From the NCBI RefSeq assembly GCF_002216775.1, contig NZ_CP022315.1, forward strand, positions 3,968,001 through 4,032,000: a stretch of 64,000 bases of DNA, read 5' to 3'. A program made the position numbers and the translations under genes. The notes beneath the pieces were generated by a model. That model was given only the letters and a program-made list of their open reading frames with translations, was not told the DNA's origin and searched no databases. Positions 41,942 through 51,639 of the stretch are shown in pieces (the stretch's first letter is position 1; each line of letters starts with the position of its first letter). This stretch comes from Virgibacillus phasianinus (GTDB lineage: Bacteria > Bacillota > Bacilli > Bacillales > Amphibacillaceae).

Positions 41942-41987
41942 ATGTTACTCTGCTCCCCAAATCTGATTTACTTCAATTGTAACCCAA

Positions 41988-42686
41988 TTATCCCTTAGAA
42001 ACAGAAATAGGGTCGAAGCCAAATTCCTTTAAAATTTCGGACCGCCCCATTTCAGTAACTTGAATCGAACGATGTGTAGAACCTTCCTCAATCCAACCTA
42101 AATCAAGCAGACGTTTAGTGATTGCTAGGGCTAAAGGACCAGCAATATGGTGCTTACGTGCCGTCCAGTCGATATGATAAGGAATAGCCTCATAATCAAC
42201 CTTCCGTGATAGAACTACTTTGAAATCACGGATCCATTCATTTCCGCTTTTTGTTAATTGGTACCTTTTTTCTAAAACTTTAACATAGTCAAGTTTGATA
42301 AGTGCCTCTGTAAGTTTTACACCCAAATTCCCTGCCAGATGGCCGTAGCATGTACGCCCCGAGTAAAGAGCCTTTTTATCATTAGATTCTCGCAAAGACT
42401 TCACTTGAGGTGGAGGTGAGATGACTGCGATTGCCTCGACCGCCTCAGCCACATTCGGTCCAGATAGCTTATAGTATCTGTGTTTACCCGACTTTTCTAC
42501 TGTAATCAATGATCCTTGCATTAATTTTGATAAATGTCCACTGGCTGTTTGTGGTGATACACCGGCGGTTGAAGCAAGATCACCAGCTGACAATACACGT
42601 CCGTCTGACAAAGCAATCAACATGGCCATTCGGGTTGGATGGCTTATAAGAGATGCAGTCACGGAAACATTCGAATACACAGACAT
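41988..42686 (-). CDS. ArsR-type helix-turn-helix regulator
   Basis: 232 residues. The N-terminal winged helix (LISHPTRMAMLIALSDGRVLSA, GVSPQTASGHLSKLMQGSLI) is of the ArsR type. The C-terminal ~130 residues look like a second winged-helix or dimerisation part (LTEALIKLDYVKVLEKRYQL). Divergent from a DHA2 exporter gene with about 135 bp between, so it most likely represses that gene. Effector unknown; no metal-binding Cys cluster is visible. Confidence 0.85.
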   Translation of the reverse strand: MSVYSNVSVTASLISHPTRMAMLIALSDGRVLSAGDLASTAGVSPQTASGHLSKLMQGSLITVEKSGKHRYYKLSGPNVAEAVEAIAVISPPPQVKSLRESNDKKALYSGRTCYGHLAGNLGVKLTEALIKLDYVKVLEKRYQLTKSGNEWIRDFKVVLSRKVDYEAIPYHIDWTARKHHIAGPLALAITKRLLDLGWIEEGSTHRSIQVTEMGRSEILKEFGFDPISVSKG

Positions 42687-42820
42687 TTATGGTCACCTCC
42701 AGAGATATTCCAATTAAAGTATATCATTTTAACATTTCGGCGGCACATGAAATATCCAGTTGATATAATCACGGTGGTTAGTATTCAAATAACATTACAT
42801 TGGAATCTGGGGTGATTTTT

Positions 42821-44197
42821 ATGAATAAAAGAGCTGATCAAATTGTGGCCTTTACAGCCGGCATAGGCATGCTTTTGTCTACTTTGGACACAGGTATTAT
42901 TAATGTGGCATTACCAACGTTGGTACGGTCTTTCGATTCATCTATTACTGTTATGACATGGTCTATTACAATGTATACATTGGCCTTGGTTGGGACCATT
43001 ATTATATTTGGACGTTTAAGTGATAGGTACGGTCGTTTAAAAATCTATACTTCCGGCTTAATTATTTTTTGTATAGCTTCCATATTTTGCGGACTATCGA
43101 CATCACCGGGAGAATTAATTGCATCTCGCACCCTCCAAGGGATTGGCGCTGCCATGTTACAAGGGACAGCGACGGCCATTATTACTACTGCCATACCAAA
43201 GGAACGTCAGGGGGCAGCGTTTGGAACCTTAGGTGTTCTTTTAGGATTAGGACCAGTATTGGGGCCGAGTGTTGGAGGATTCCTAATTTCAGTGGGTAAC
43301 TGGAGATGGATATTTTGGATCAATGTTCCCATCGTTTTAGTAGGTTTAGTAGGCTGTGTATATTTGATCAAAAGGGTGAAGGAATCAAGACGTACAATCA
43401 AAATTAATTTGCCGGGCAACATTTTATTAACACTATCTGTATTGGCGTTACTTCAGGGTCTATCGATGTTATCAACTTCAAATTTTTTAAGTTTGCCCAC
43501 AATCGGTCCTATTGTGCTGTTTGCTTTATTATTAATTTCGTTTATTCTTTGGGAGGTGCGAGCAAAACAGCCGATTATTGACTTAAGGTTATTCCTGCAT
43601 GGAGCCTTCTCAGCACCTATCTTGGGGATATTTGTACTTGGTGGGACAACTTCACTAGGATTTATTATTCCACCTTATTTTTTGGAACAGGTATCCAATC
43701 TTGAACCGTGGCAAACAGGCCTAGTCAATTTGTCTGCCCCACTAGGTTTGGTTATGATGTCTAAAGTGTCTGGGCGACTGATTGGAAGGGTGAGCACTAC
43801 CCGGCTAATGATAATTGGTCTTATTATCATGGCTATCCCATACGGAATTCTTGGAACAATACAATCTGGATGGAGTTCCATTCTTATTGGAGTCCTACTA
43901 TTAATTTACGGCTTTGGCGCTGGTTTTTTTCTTCCTCCAAACACATCGGCCATCATGGGAGCAGTAAGCCAAGAAGTCCAAGGAACAATAGGTGCTGTGC
44001 AACGAATGGTACAGAACCTTGGGATTGCCTTATATGCGGCGGTAACCTCATCATTTATTCAGACCCATTCACATGGTGGTTTAGGTTCATTTATGAACGG
44101 ATTCCGAGAAGCATGGATTTTTGCAACAGTAACTTTAGTGTTCAGTCTATTGGTTTTTATTTATACCGCGCTATTCGAAGGCGATCACAAAAGTTAA
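42821..44197 (+). CDS. DHA2-type MFS multidrug exporter (EmrB/QacA group)
   Basis: 458 residues from the ATG at 42821 (GGGGTGA 6 nt upstream). About 14 hydrophobic segments. LSTLDTGIINVALPTL in helix 1, GRLSDRYGRLKIY (motif A), and LGVLLGLGPVLGPSVGGFLI (antiporter motif C) are all typical of proton-driven drug exporters. Divergent from the ArsR-type gene that probably controls it. Confidence 0.9.
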   Translation: MNKRADQIVAFTAGIGMLLSTLDTGIINVALPTLVRSFDSSITVMTWSITMYTLALVGTIIIFGRLSDRYGRLKIYTSGLIIFCIASIFCGLSTSPGELIASRTLQGIGAAMLQGTATAIITTAIPKERQGAAFGTLGVLLGLGPVLGPSVGGFLISVGNWRWIFWINVPIVLVGLVGCVYLIKRVKESRRTIKINLPGNILLTLSVLALLQGLSMLSTSNFLSLPTIGPIVLFALLLISFILWEVRAKQPIIDLRLFLHGAFSAPILGIFVLGGTTSLGFIIPPYFLEQVSNLEPWQTGLVNLSAPLGLVMMSKVSGRLIGRVSTTRLMIIGLIIMAIPYGILGTIQSGWSSILIGVLLLIYGFGAGFFLPPNTSAIMGAVSQEVQGTIGAVQRMVQNLGIALYAAVTSSFIQTHSHGGLGSFMNGFREAWIFATVTLVFSLLVFIYTALFEGDHKS

Positions 44198-44287
44198 TAG
44201 AGTGATATCCTTGCTTCAGCACATAAATTTTTTTGCGTAAGTTTTATATGAGGAAAAAGCGAGCCTTGTCCTTAAAGGCATCTCTCT

Positions 44288-44364
44288 AATTCCACAAATG
44301 ATCTTATTCCTAAACATTGGGCGCAAATCATTATTTCAGATAAGCGCCCAATTTGAGGAAGATC
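44288..44364 (+). repeat. Dispersed hairpin repeat, best-paired copy
   Basis: Outer arms TTCCACAAAT / ATTTGAGGAA pair at 9 of 10 positions and inner arms ATTGGGCGC / GCGCCCAAT pair perfectly, with TTATTTCAGATAA near the tip. Confidence 0.9.
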
Positions 44365-44409
44365 AAGGGTGAATTTAACCACACGTTAAAATTTGATGTG
44401 GACAGTACT

Positions 44410-45198
44410 TTAAGAGACAGGAACATACATACACCAAAAAAGATTTTCGTTTCCATCCACGTGGGTAGCGGAATGAATTCGGAAATGATTGGTTTGGCCT
44501 TGCTCATCATTTATCGAAATGAAACTAACCTTCTTCTGTTCAATTTGATGCTGTTCCCATAGATTTTGAAACAACTTGCTTTGCTGTTTTAGATTTAAAA
44601 GGAGTTGATTAAGAATGGGGTCCTCCGGAAAGCGGTCATAAATGCCCCGAAAGACTGCAACCGAATAGGTTGAAAACTCGTCCCAATTTTGAATACGATC
44701 CATAATACTTCCTTCCAAAAATAGGAGTTGTAGTAAATACCGTTCTTCGGAAGCACAAGAAGAAAACGGAAAAAGCATTGTTTCTGCCCCTTGATTCCAA
44801 AAAATAACCTTGGAACGCTGATCTGTAATGAAGGATGGAAATGGTAAACCGTAGATTGTAGCTTGTAATGAATCATTATATTGTTCTTCATCATTCGGCA
44901 ACGATAATGCTTCATTATACGCTAAGTTGAAAAGATGTTCTTTCTCGTCAGGACTAAGTTGTAACGCCTGGCCAATATTCATTAAAACATCCCGTGAAGG
45001 TTGAATGTCTTTTCCCTGTTCTAACCATGTATAATACGTCACACTAACGTGGCTAAGATAAGCAACCTCTTCCCGGCGCAACCCCGGCGTTCTCCGCCGT
45101 CCCGATGTCATGTGAATGCCAACTTCTTCAGGCTGAACCCGTTCTCGCCTGGATTTTAAAAATTGCCCAAATACCTTGGAGTGTACACTTTTTTGCAT
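44410..45198 (-). CDS. XRE-family regulator with MmyB-like ligand domain
   Basis: 262 residues. N-terminal HTH: FGQFLKSRRERVQPEEVGIH, RTPGLRREEVAYLSHVSVTY and YTWLEQGKDIQPS form the conserved MmyB/XRE signature. The C-terminal PAS-like domain (FPSFITDQRSKVIFWNQGAE) is the MmyB ligand-binding part, which binds fatty-acid-like molecules in known members. Divergent from the aldo/keto reductase gene, the usual partner arrangement; it probably controls it. Confidence 0.9.
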   Translation of the reverse strand: MQKSVHSKVFGQFLKSRRERVQPEEVGIHMTSGRRRTPGLRREEVAYLSHVSVTYYTWLEQGKDIQPSRDVLMNIGQALQLSPDEKEHLFNLAYNEALSLPNDEEQYNDSLQATIYGLPFPSFITDQRSKVIFWNQGAETMLFPFSSCASEERYLLQLLFLEGSIMDRIQNWDEFSTYSVAVFRGIYDRFPEDPILNQLLLNLKQQSKLFQNLWEQHQIEQKKVSFISINDEQGQTNHFRIHSATHVDGNENLFWCMYVPVS

Positions 45199-45418
45199 AA
45201 GACTTGATTCATTCCTTTCTCATTGCGTTACCAGTATAGCTTTCATTTTGCTTAAGATAAAATGATTTGTTGTCCAACTTAACTGGTTGATACAGGTGTT
45301 TTAATATGGGCAATTTTTACATCCTGTTACTACCATTACTAGTATAAACATGCAGTGGTTGCAGCCATGTTTATTCGTTATGATAAAAGCATATCGCAAA
45401 TTAGGGGAGGACATTCTA

Positions 45419-46384
<966 letters not shown>

Positions 46385-46432
46385 TTAAACAAATTTATTA
46401 TTTTAAATGTTTATAGGTATCAAAACAAAAAG

Positions 46433-46471
46433 GCTTAGGCTATTCTTATGAAATGTAGTCTAAGCTTTTTT
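46433..46471 (+). terminator. Terminator after the aldo/keto reductase gene
   Basis: GCTTAGGCTA / TAGTCTAAGC stem with a 13-nt loop, then T6. Confidence 0.85.
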
Positions 46472-46487
46472 CATGGCTTTTTCCAAG

Positions 46488-46534
46488 AAAGCGCCTGCCG
46501 TCCATATTCCGCAAAATGGCCCTTTTCATGAATA
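46488..46534 (+). repeat. Dispersed repeat, fused arms
   Basis: AAAGCGCCTGCCGTCC next to ATATTCCGCAAAATGGCCC: a right arm immediately followed by a left arm. Confidence 0.6.
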
Positions 46535-46637
46535 GTACTTATTTATAGTTCAATTTCAATCACATGCTTCCCACACTAATCATTCAATTAATTTTAACAC
46601 AAAAGGTAATATTTAGAATATATCGGATATGAAAAAT

Positions 46638-46673
46638 CCTTATTAAGGAATAGCGCCCGTTTAAGGAAGATCA
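46638..46673 (+). repeat. Dispersed repeat, right arm
   Basis: CTTATTAAGGAATAGCGCCC then GTTTAAGGAAGATC, just before the stop of the 46674 gene. Confidence 0.7.
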
Positions 46674-46892
46674 TTAATCCCACCTTATAGAAGATAAGCA
46701 CCATTTAGTTTTATAAAAAATCAAATTACTGATCAGGTCGTTCTCCTTTTGAAGAACAGAAAAAATAACAATAATAATAAGTCCAATGTTTTCAATGATT
46801 TCATTATCAACTAGTTTGTTAAAAATATAAACTAAAATTCCTGCCTTTAAACCCGATAATAAAACTCTTAATATACTACCTTTAATATTCAT
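46674..46892 (-). CDS. Small membrane protein, unknown
   Basis: 72 residues with two hydrophobic stretches (9-25 and 33-46). A soluble tail FYKTKWCLSSIRWD. Start ATG at 46892 with a weak GGGGGCT site. No family recognised. A single-gene unit outside the main repeat zone but still bordered by repeat arms. Confidence 0.5.
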   Translation of the reverse strand: MNIKGSILRVLLSGLKAGILVYIFNKLVDNEIIENIGLIIIVIFSVLQKENDLISNLIFYKTKWCLSSIRWD

Positions 46893-46948
46893 AGCCCCCT
46901 ACTATACTCAAATTTCAACTGCTGCTCTAGGGTGCATTTCTACCTTTT

Positions 46949-47728
46949 TTATTCCAATAGCTCTTTTTGCTTAAAGATTTGTATGGATGAGATGAGAACG
47001 ACGATGATAATAGCAATAGTTGTAATAAAAGCTAGCAAGAAACTAGAATCTAGTTCTCCTGACAACAAGACCTGTCCTGTGTGCTCAGTCATCGTAGCCG
47101 GGCTCCATTTCATATACTTTCCTAGAATGGATGTAACCGTCGAAATGGCAAAGACCACAAAAATTGTAGCAAAAGCGACACTGCCATTTCCTTTCATTAT
47201 CGTACTAAAAAAGAGCGTCAATGTAACAACAAAAACTAACCATATACTGTAGATCACTACACTTTGAAAAATGCGCTCAAAAGCGACTGTTTCAATGAGT
47301 AAACTCGTATAATACCAAGAAGCTACATATCCGATAAACAATGAAATCAGTGTAATTGTAAGTAACCCAGCCCATTTCGATAATATATACGAGGAATAAG
47401 GAACTGGTTTAATCATGACCATCCCTGCTACTCCACTCTGTCTTTCTGCGGAAACGACACCCATTGCACCCAAAACAAGAATAAGTACACCAAGCATCCC
47501 ATAATTAGATAGAACCTTCATTAATACTTCTGCCCCAGTTGGAGTTGGCATTTCAAGGATTGTACCTTCTGGAAGACCGCCAAAAGTGTCCAAAATTTCC
47601 GGCATATAATACGAACTAACCGGCTGCATGACACCTAGCAAAATAAAGACAATTGGAATCCATAAAATTTTATAATTTCGCACCATTTCCGTCATTTCTT
47701 TTCGATAAAGAACAGTCCATTGTGTCAT
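46949..47728 (-). CDS. yxlG: ABC transporter permease YxlG
   Basis: 259 residues, the same length as B. subtilis YxlG. Six helices of the ABC-2 type, with YRKEMTEMVRNYKILWIP at the N-terminus and SAERQSGVAGMVMIKPVPYS after the second helix. The start overlaps the yxlF stop by 4 bp (ATGA). Last gene of the sigY operon; with YxlF it forms an exporter of unknown substrate. Confidence 0.85.
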   Translation of the reverse strand: MTQWTVLYRKEMTEMVRNYKILWIPIVFILLGVMQPVSSYYMPEILDTFGGLPEGTILEMPTPTGAEVLMKVLSNYGMLGVLILVLGAMGVVSAERQSGVAGMVMIKPVPYSSYILSKWAGLLTITLISLFIGYVASWYYTSLLIETVAFERIFQSVVIYSIWLVFVVTLTLFFSTIMKGNGSVAFATIFVVFAISTVTSILGKYMKWSPATMTEHTGQVLLSGELDSSFLLAFITTIAIIIVVLISSIQIFKQKELLE

Positions 47729-48630
47729 GCCTTCACCACCTTCATAAATAAATCTTCTAATGTTGTTTGGGAAATCTCGAACTTACGAATCGGAAGTTTT
47801 CTATCCACGATATCTTTTAATAATGTTTGCTTCCCATTTACCATATCTTTTAATACGATGCTGGTTTTATTATCTTGAATGTTTACTTCAGATACGAAGC
47901 TATAACTCGCTATGCTCTTTAGCCAGTCGGTAGGCTGTGATTCGAATTCAATTTGTAAAATAGGTTGTCGATACTCTTCCATTACATTTCCCAGGCTACC
48001 TGATATCACAATTTCCCCGGTATGCATGATAAGAATGTCGTCACTTATTTCTTCTGCATCGTGAAGGACATGGGTTGAAAAGAGAATTGTTGTTTCCTCT
48101 TTAATCTCTCTCATCATGTCCAACACTTCCCGTCTCCCAAGTGGATCGAGTGCTGAAACAGGCTCATCTAAAATAAGTAATTTCGGACGATGAATTAGTG
48201 CCTGTGCCAATCCGAGGCGCTGCTTCATTCCACCAGAATAACCCCCTATTTTTCTTTTCTTCGCATTCATTAGGTCCACTCGTTCAAGTAATTCTTCACT
48301 TCTTTTTTCTGCTTCTTTATGATTCAGCTTTGCTAATTGCCCCGCGAAAACAAGAAACTCCTTTCCGCTCATCCAATTATAGAAAGCAGGATATTGAGGT
48401 AAATACCCAATAAACTGCCTTAAATCCTTTGCTTTCTCCCCTTTAAAATCAATACTACCTGAAGTCGGTTCCAACAATCCGGATAGCATTTTTAATGTCG
48501 TTGTTTTACCTGCTCCATTTGGTCCAAGTAATGAAACGCACCTGCCTTCTTCAATATGAAAATTGATTCCATTAACAGCATTCGTATTTCCAAATCTTTT
48601 TACTAAATCGCTTGCCTTTAATAACTCCAT
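47725..48630 (-). CDS. yxlF: ABC transporter ATPase YxlF
   Basis: 301 residues. Walker A LLGPNGAGKTTTLK, Q-loop YLPQYPAF, signature YSGGMKQRLGLAQAL, Walker B LLILDEPVSALDP, H-loop STHVLHD. The C-terminal ~80 residues match the DrrA/NatA-like extension. Starts within the yxlE stop codon (TAATG) after GGAAGGAG. Order and sizes match the B. subtilis sigY operon. Confidence 0.9.
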   Translation of the reverse strand: MELLKASDLVKRFGNTNAVNGINFHIEEGRCVSLLGPNGAGKTTTLKMLSGLLEPTSGSIDFKGEKAKDLRQFIGYLPQYPAFYNWMSGKEFLVFAGQLAKLNHKEAEKRSEELLERVDLMNAKKRKIGGYSGGMKQRLGLAQALIHRPKLLILDEPVSALDPLGRREVLDMMREIKEETTILFSTHVLHDAEEISDDILIMHTGEIVISGSLGNVMEEYRQPILQIEFESQPTDWLKSIASYSFVSEVNIQDNKTSIVLKDMVNGKQTLLKDIVDRKLPIRKFEISQTTLEDLFMKVVKA

Positions 48631-48833
48631 TAATTATTTCTCCTTCCAACAACGAAATAAAGCACTGGTCCTATTAAGCCGATAAAGAGAATCAAAAGGA
48701 TCCACAACCATTTTGGTCCGTTCGTTTTTTCTTCTCTAATACAAGAAACTAATGCAGTAATCATAAGAATTAATTGTAAGACAAGAATTGGCGCAATCGC
48801 TCCCCAAGGGATTTCATTTAACGATACATTCAT
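48630..48833 (-). CDS. yxlE: YxlE-like PLDc_N membrane protein
   Basis: 67 residues from the ATG at 48833 (GGAGGAG 6 nt upstream). Two helices and the GPKWLWILLILFIGLIGPVL-YFVVGRR pattern of the short phospholipase D N-terminal-like membrane domain, as in B. subtilis YxlE, a proposed negative factor for SigY. It is the first gene behind the internal terminator and the second SigY-type promoter. Confidence 0.85.
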   Translation of the reverse strand: MNVSLNEIPWGAIAPILVLQLILMITALVSCIREEKTNGPKWLWILLILFIGLIGPVLYFVVGRRNN

Positions 48834-48867
48834 TTTTTTCTCCTCCAAATTGTTTATTTACCCTTAT

Positions 48868-48893
48868 TACGATTACGTTCGCCTAATCGTTCA
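48868..48893 (-). promoter_or_regulatory. Second SigY-type promoter, in front of yxlE
   Basis: On the minus strand TGAACG (48893-48888), 16-nt spacer, CGTAATA starting at 48871. The -35, spacer length and -10 start are the same as in the sigY promoter at 50060. It lies between the terminator at the yxlD end and the yxlE start. Confidence 0.7.
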
Positions 48894-48913
48894 CTCACGA
48901 AAAAAATAAAAAA

Positions 48914-48936
48914 ATCTCAGGAATTTGATCCTGAGA
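48914..48936 (-). terminator. Intra-operon terminator at the end of yxlD
   Basis: TCTCAGGA / TCCTGAGA with a 6-nt loop, then T7 on the minus strand. It overlaps the yxlD stop codon and would separate sigY-yxlC-yxlD from yxlEFG. Confidence 0.85.
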
Positions 48937-49141
48937 CCTTTCTTTTAAATATTTTTCTTGCAAAAATAAGATAGATAATAAGATACGTTGGAAATTGAAT
49001 AAGGCCTAAAAAGCCCCATAGCCAAGCATTGTGTCCCCTCTTCCGTGCATCCCAAAACATCCATGAGCCCTGGCAAATCAGAATAAATGCAATCACGACT
49101 GATAACCAAAGCGGTATGCTACTTAGTTCGTTTGGGTTCAT
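48917..49141 (-). CDS. yxlD: YxlD-like membrane protein
   Basis: 74 residues. One to two helices with GSWMFWDARKRGHNAWLWGF and LIQFPTYLIIYLIFARK, the pattern of YxlD-type proteins. Starts by ATGA overlap with yxlC. In B. subtilis this gene belongs to the negative-control set of SigY. Confidence 0.85.
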   Translation of the reverse strand: MNPNELSSIPLWLSVVIAFILICQGSWMFWDARKRGHNAWLWGFLGLIQFPTYLIIYLIFARKIFKRKVSGSNS

Positions 49142-49482
49142 TCATTACTGACCTTCTTTCTCGTTTTGTTAAGAGCTAAGGGCAGTAAGATAATCCCCAC
49201 TAGCTGAAAATATAGAAAAAGAATTGGCTGACGATAAACGACAGCAATCACAACTGAAAGCACAAATACTGCAACAGAGATAAACGTGAGGAGGTCTTTC
49301 CATTGTTTTTTTCGTATTCTTTTTTTCTCTAATTCAACATTCTGTTGAAACCATTGTAAGTTTGGAGTAGATACTGGATTCCATTGATCCAGTTTTTCTA
49401 AACCATCTATTAATTGCTTAACCGTTAATTCATCTTCATCATCCAACATAGAATTACTATTTTTAGAATCATACTCCTTCAA
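49138..49482 (-). CDS. yxlC: YxlC, anti-SigY factor
   Basis: 114 residues from a TTG at 49482 with AAAGGAG upstream; the alternative GTG at 49506 is inside the sigY coding end. The N-terminal half is soluble (DEDELTVKQLIDGLEKLDQW, resembling an anti-sigma binding segment); the C-terminal half has two helices (KDLLTFISVAVFVLSVVIAV and LFLYFQLVGIILLPLAL). Overlaps sigY by 14 bp. By position and shape the membrane anti-sigma factor of SigY. Confidence 0.8.
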   Translation of the reverse strand: MKEYDSKNSNSMLDDEDELTVKQLIDGLEKLDQWNPVSTPNLQWFQQNVELEKKRIRKKQWKDLLTFISVAVFVLSVVIAVVYRQPILFLYFQLVGIILLPLALNKTRKKVSNE

Positions 49483-49999
49483 GTTCAGCCAACTCCTTTC
49501 GTACACTTTTTAGACCATTTGAAACTCGAGATTTTACTGTTCCTTCAGCAATACCCATCATTTTTCCAATTTCCTCATATGAATATCCGTAATAATGCTT
49601 TAACACGATTGGCAAACGTATTTCTTCATTCATTTGGGCAAGTACATCAAGTACATCTATCCATTCTTCGTTCATATTGGCTGCATTCCATTTCATTTTT
49701 CGGAGCGCTTGTTCCTGCTCTAGCCAGTTTTTCTCCCGCTTCTTTCTACGCTGTTGATCGATGAAAAGGTTCGTTGCGATTGTGATGAGCCATGAAGAAA
49801 ACTTGGATTCACCATTATACAGTTGGATTTTTTCAATACACTTCATCATCGTCTCTTGTGTTAAATCTTCCGCGATTTGTGGATGAAGGGTAACTTTCAT
49901 TAAATACTTTACGAGGAACGAATAATTCTGTTGTAGCAGTTTCGAAAGCGCCAATGTATCTCCTTTTTTCGCCTTTCGAATTATATCCTTTTCATCCAT
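49469..49999 (-). CDS. sigY: ECF sigma factor SigY
   Basis: 176 residues from the ATG at 49999 (GGAGTAG 9 nt upstream), close to B. subtilis SigY (178). Region 2 has EDLTQETMMKCIEKIQLY and SSWLITIATNLFIDQQRRKK; region 4 has LPIVLKHYYGYSYEEIGKMM and GIAEGTVKSRVSNGLK. First gene of the operon. Its own promoter has the SigY signature, so it is autoregulated. Confidence 0.9.
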   Translation of the reverse strand: MDEKDIIRKAKKGDTLALSKLLQQNYSFLVKYLMKVTLHPQIAEDLTQETMMKCIEKIQLYNGESKFSSWLITIATNLFIDQQRRKKREKNWLEQEQALRKMKWNAANMNEEWIDVLDVLAQMNEEIRLPIVLKHYYGYSYEEIGKMMGIAEGTVKSRVSNGLKSVRKELAELEGV

Positions 50000-50034
50000 G
50001 AGATCTACTCCATAAAATAATAATCTATATGTAA

Positions 50035-50060
50035 TACGACTAACTGGGAAAAATCGTTCA
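50035..50060 (-). promoter_or_regulatory. Autoregulatory SigY promoter
   Basis: TGAACG (50060-50055), 16-nt spacer, CGTATTA starting at 50038, about 40 bp upstream of the sigY ATG. It fits the known SigY promoter form TGAACG-N16-CGT. Confidence 0.75.
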
Positions 50061-50099
50061 TTTTCAAAATAAAGAATCACAACAAAAACGTTTAGCCAC

Positions 50100-50630
50100 C
50101 TATTAGTATTTATTAAGTTTTTACTTGAAAGTTATATATTTGACCAAAAACCAAAGTATTATTGTTCATTCAACGGGTTCAGAATACTTGTTTAATTATT
50201 ATAGTATTACCAAACTACTCACATGATTTGTTTAAGTATCTCTTCTTTAAGTAATGTTCCACAATATAGCCCGATTCATATAAACTCACCTGGCACCACC
50301 TCCGTTCTGAAGGCTAACCTGACATCCCTTGATGAACATTATCTACTACTAGTATATTAATCACATTTTCTATTGGTAACGTACATTCACACATGATGCG
50401 TATCCATTTTTATAATTGCTGGATTAATAAATCACACCCCGTAAAAAACATAGAATGGGTATTTTTGCACATCCCCTCATAAGCGATTACCGAAAACTAA
50501 TCTCCATACCTATCACCATTGCAAAAAAGGCGCTTCCTTATTATTCAAGAAAAGCTCCCTATTGCTTGAAACTATTTTTCACTTTCTGTCTTGTTTAGGC
50601 TTATCGTCCTACAAAGGCAAAGATACTGAA
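50100..50630. other. Gene-free stretch with worn repeat arms
   Basis: About 530 bp without a convincing ORF. It contains a repeat left arm GTTCCACAATATAGCCCGAT at 50258-50277 and a worn right half (AAGGCGCTTCCTTATTATTC, then AAGCTCCC) at 50527-50562. Nothing else recognised. Confidence 0.6.
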
Positions 50631-50661
50631 GAGGAAACCGTTCGAAAAGACGGTTCCCTCA
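50631..50661 (-). terminator. Terminator after the SDR gene
   Basis: GGGAACCG / CGGTTTCC paired arms around a short loop, 21 bp downstream of the SDR stop. Confidence 0.65.
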
Positions 50662-50681
50662 TCAGTTTTAAAACTTTTTCC

Positions 50682-51443
50682 TTAATAAGCACTCCATCCG
50701 GCATCGGCAGCCAATGTGACACCGTTGACATATGAGGAATCTTCGGTTGCAAAAAATAGTGCGATATTAGCAATGTCATCCACTGTTCCAGACTTAGGCA
50801 TTAAATTTGTTCCGCGTGTGGCAGCCTCCATACCAAATGAGTCAATATTTTCCATAGACGAAGCAAATCCGGTTTGCACTTGTGCTGGCGCAATAGCGTT
50901 ACAACGAATATTATGTGGTCCATAATGCGATGCTACGTTTTTTGTCATTCCGACCACGGCATGTTTGACTGCTGTATATGCTAGTCCACCACGACCACCG
51001 GTAAGGCCTGTAATTGATGCCATATTAACAATTGTTCCTTCACCAATGTCCTGAAAGTGAGGAATTATTTTTCGTATGGTATACATAACACCATTCAAGT
51101 TGATGCCCATGACCCGATTCCATGTATCATCTTGAACATTGGCAGCCGATTGCATATTATCACCGACCCCAGCATTGTTTACTAGAATATCCACCCGTCC
51201 AAACTTTTCAATCGCCTCATCAATCATATGCTCTACTTCAGCGTTGACAGCAACATTCGCTTTCACGCCGATAGCTTCATAACCAGCATCTGTTAGTTCC
51301 GTTACAGTATTATTCATCGCTTCCTCAGCAAAATCTGCAATAACGACCTTTGCTCCCTCTTTTGCATATGCGGAGGCGATTTTTTTCCCGATTCCGCTTC
51401 CACTTCCAGTAATAAGCGCTACTTTATTTTCAAGTCGTCCCAT
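50682..51443 (-). CDS. Short-chain dehydrogenase/reductase (classical SDR)
   Basis: 253 residues, standard length. TGSGSGIG at 12-19 binds NAD(P); NNAG at 89-92; catalytic N115, S143 in MASITG, Y156 and K160 in YTAVK. GGAGAGATGC precedes the ATG. Cytoplasmic oxidoreductase; substrate not readable (3-oxoacyl-ACP-reductase-like annotation is common for this type). Monocistronic. Confidence 0.95.
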   Translation of the reverse strand: MGRLENKVALITGSGSGIGKKIASAYAKEGAKVVIADFAEEAMNNTVTELTDAGYEAIGVKANVAVNAEVEHMIDEAIEKFGRVDILVNNAGVGDNMQSAANVQDDTWNRVMGINLNGVMYTIRKIIPHFQDIGEGTIVNMASITGLTGGRGGLAYTAVKHAVVGMTKNVASHYGPHNIRCNAIAPAQVQTGFASSMENIDSFGMEAATRGTNLMPKSGTVDDIANIALFFATEDSSYVNGVTLAADAGWSAY

Positions 51444-51517
51444 CTAAGCATCTCTCCTTCTAATGATTATAAGCTAACATCACTATTGTACACCTATATT
51501 CATTCATCCAGAATTAG

Positions 51518-51592
51518 AACGCCCAAACAAATTATGTGCCCTTTTTAAATAGACGCCTTCTTAGATTACTGCGCCCGTTAACGGAATTGTCC
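51518..51592 (+). repeat. Dispersed hairpin repeat
   Basis: AAACAAATTATGTGCCC on the left, CCTTCTTAGATTACTGCGCC then CGTTAACGG on the right. Confidence 0.7.
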
Positions 51593-51639
51593 TTTCAACC
51601 ATTGGCTGGTATTAGTTTAAGTGTAATCCTTCACAGATT

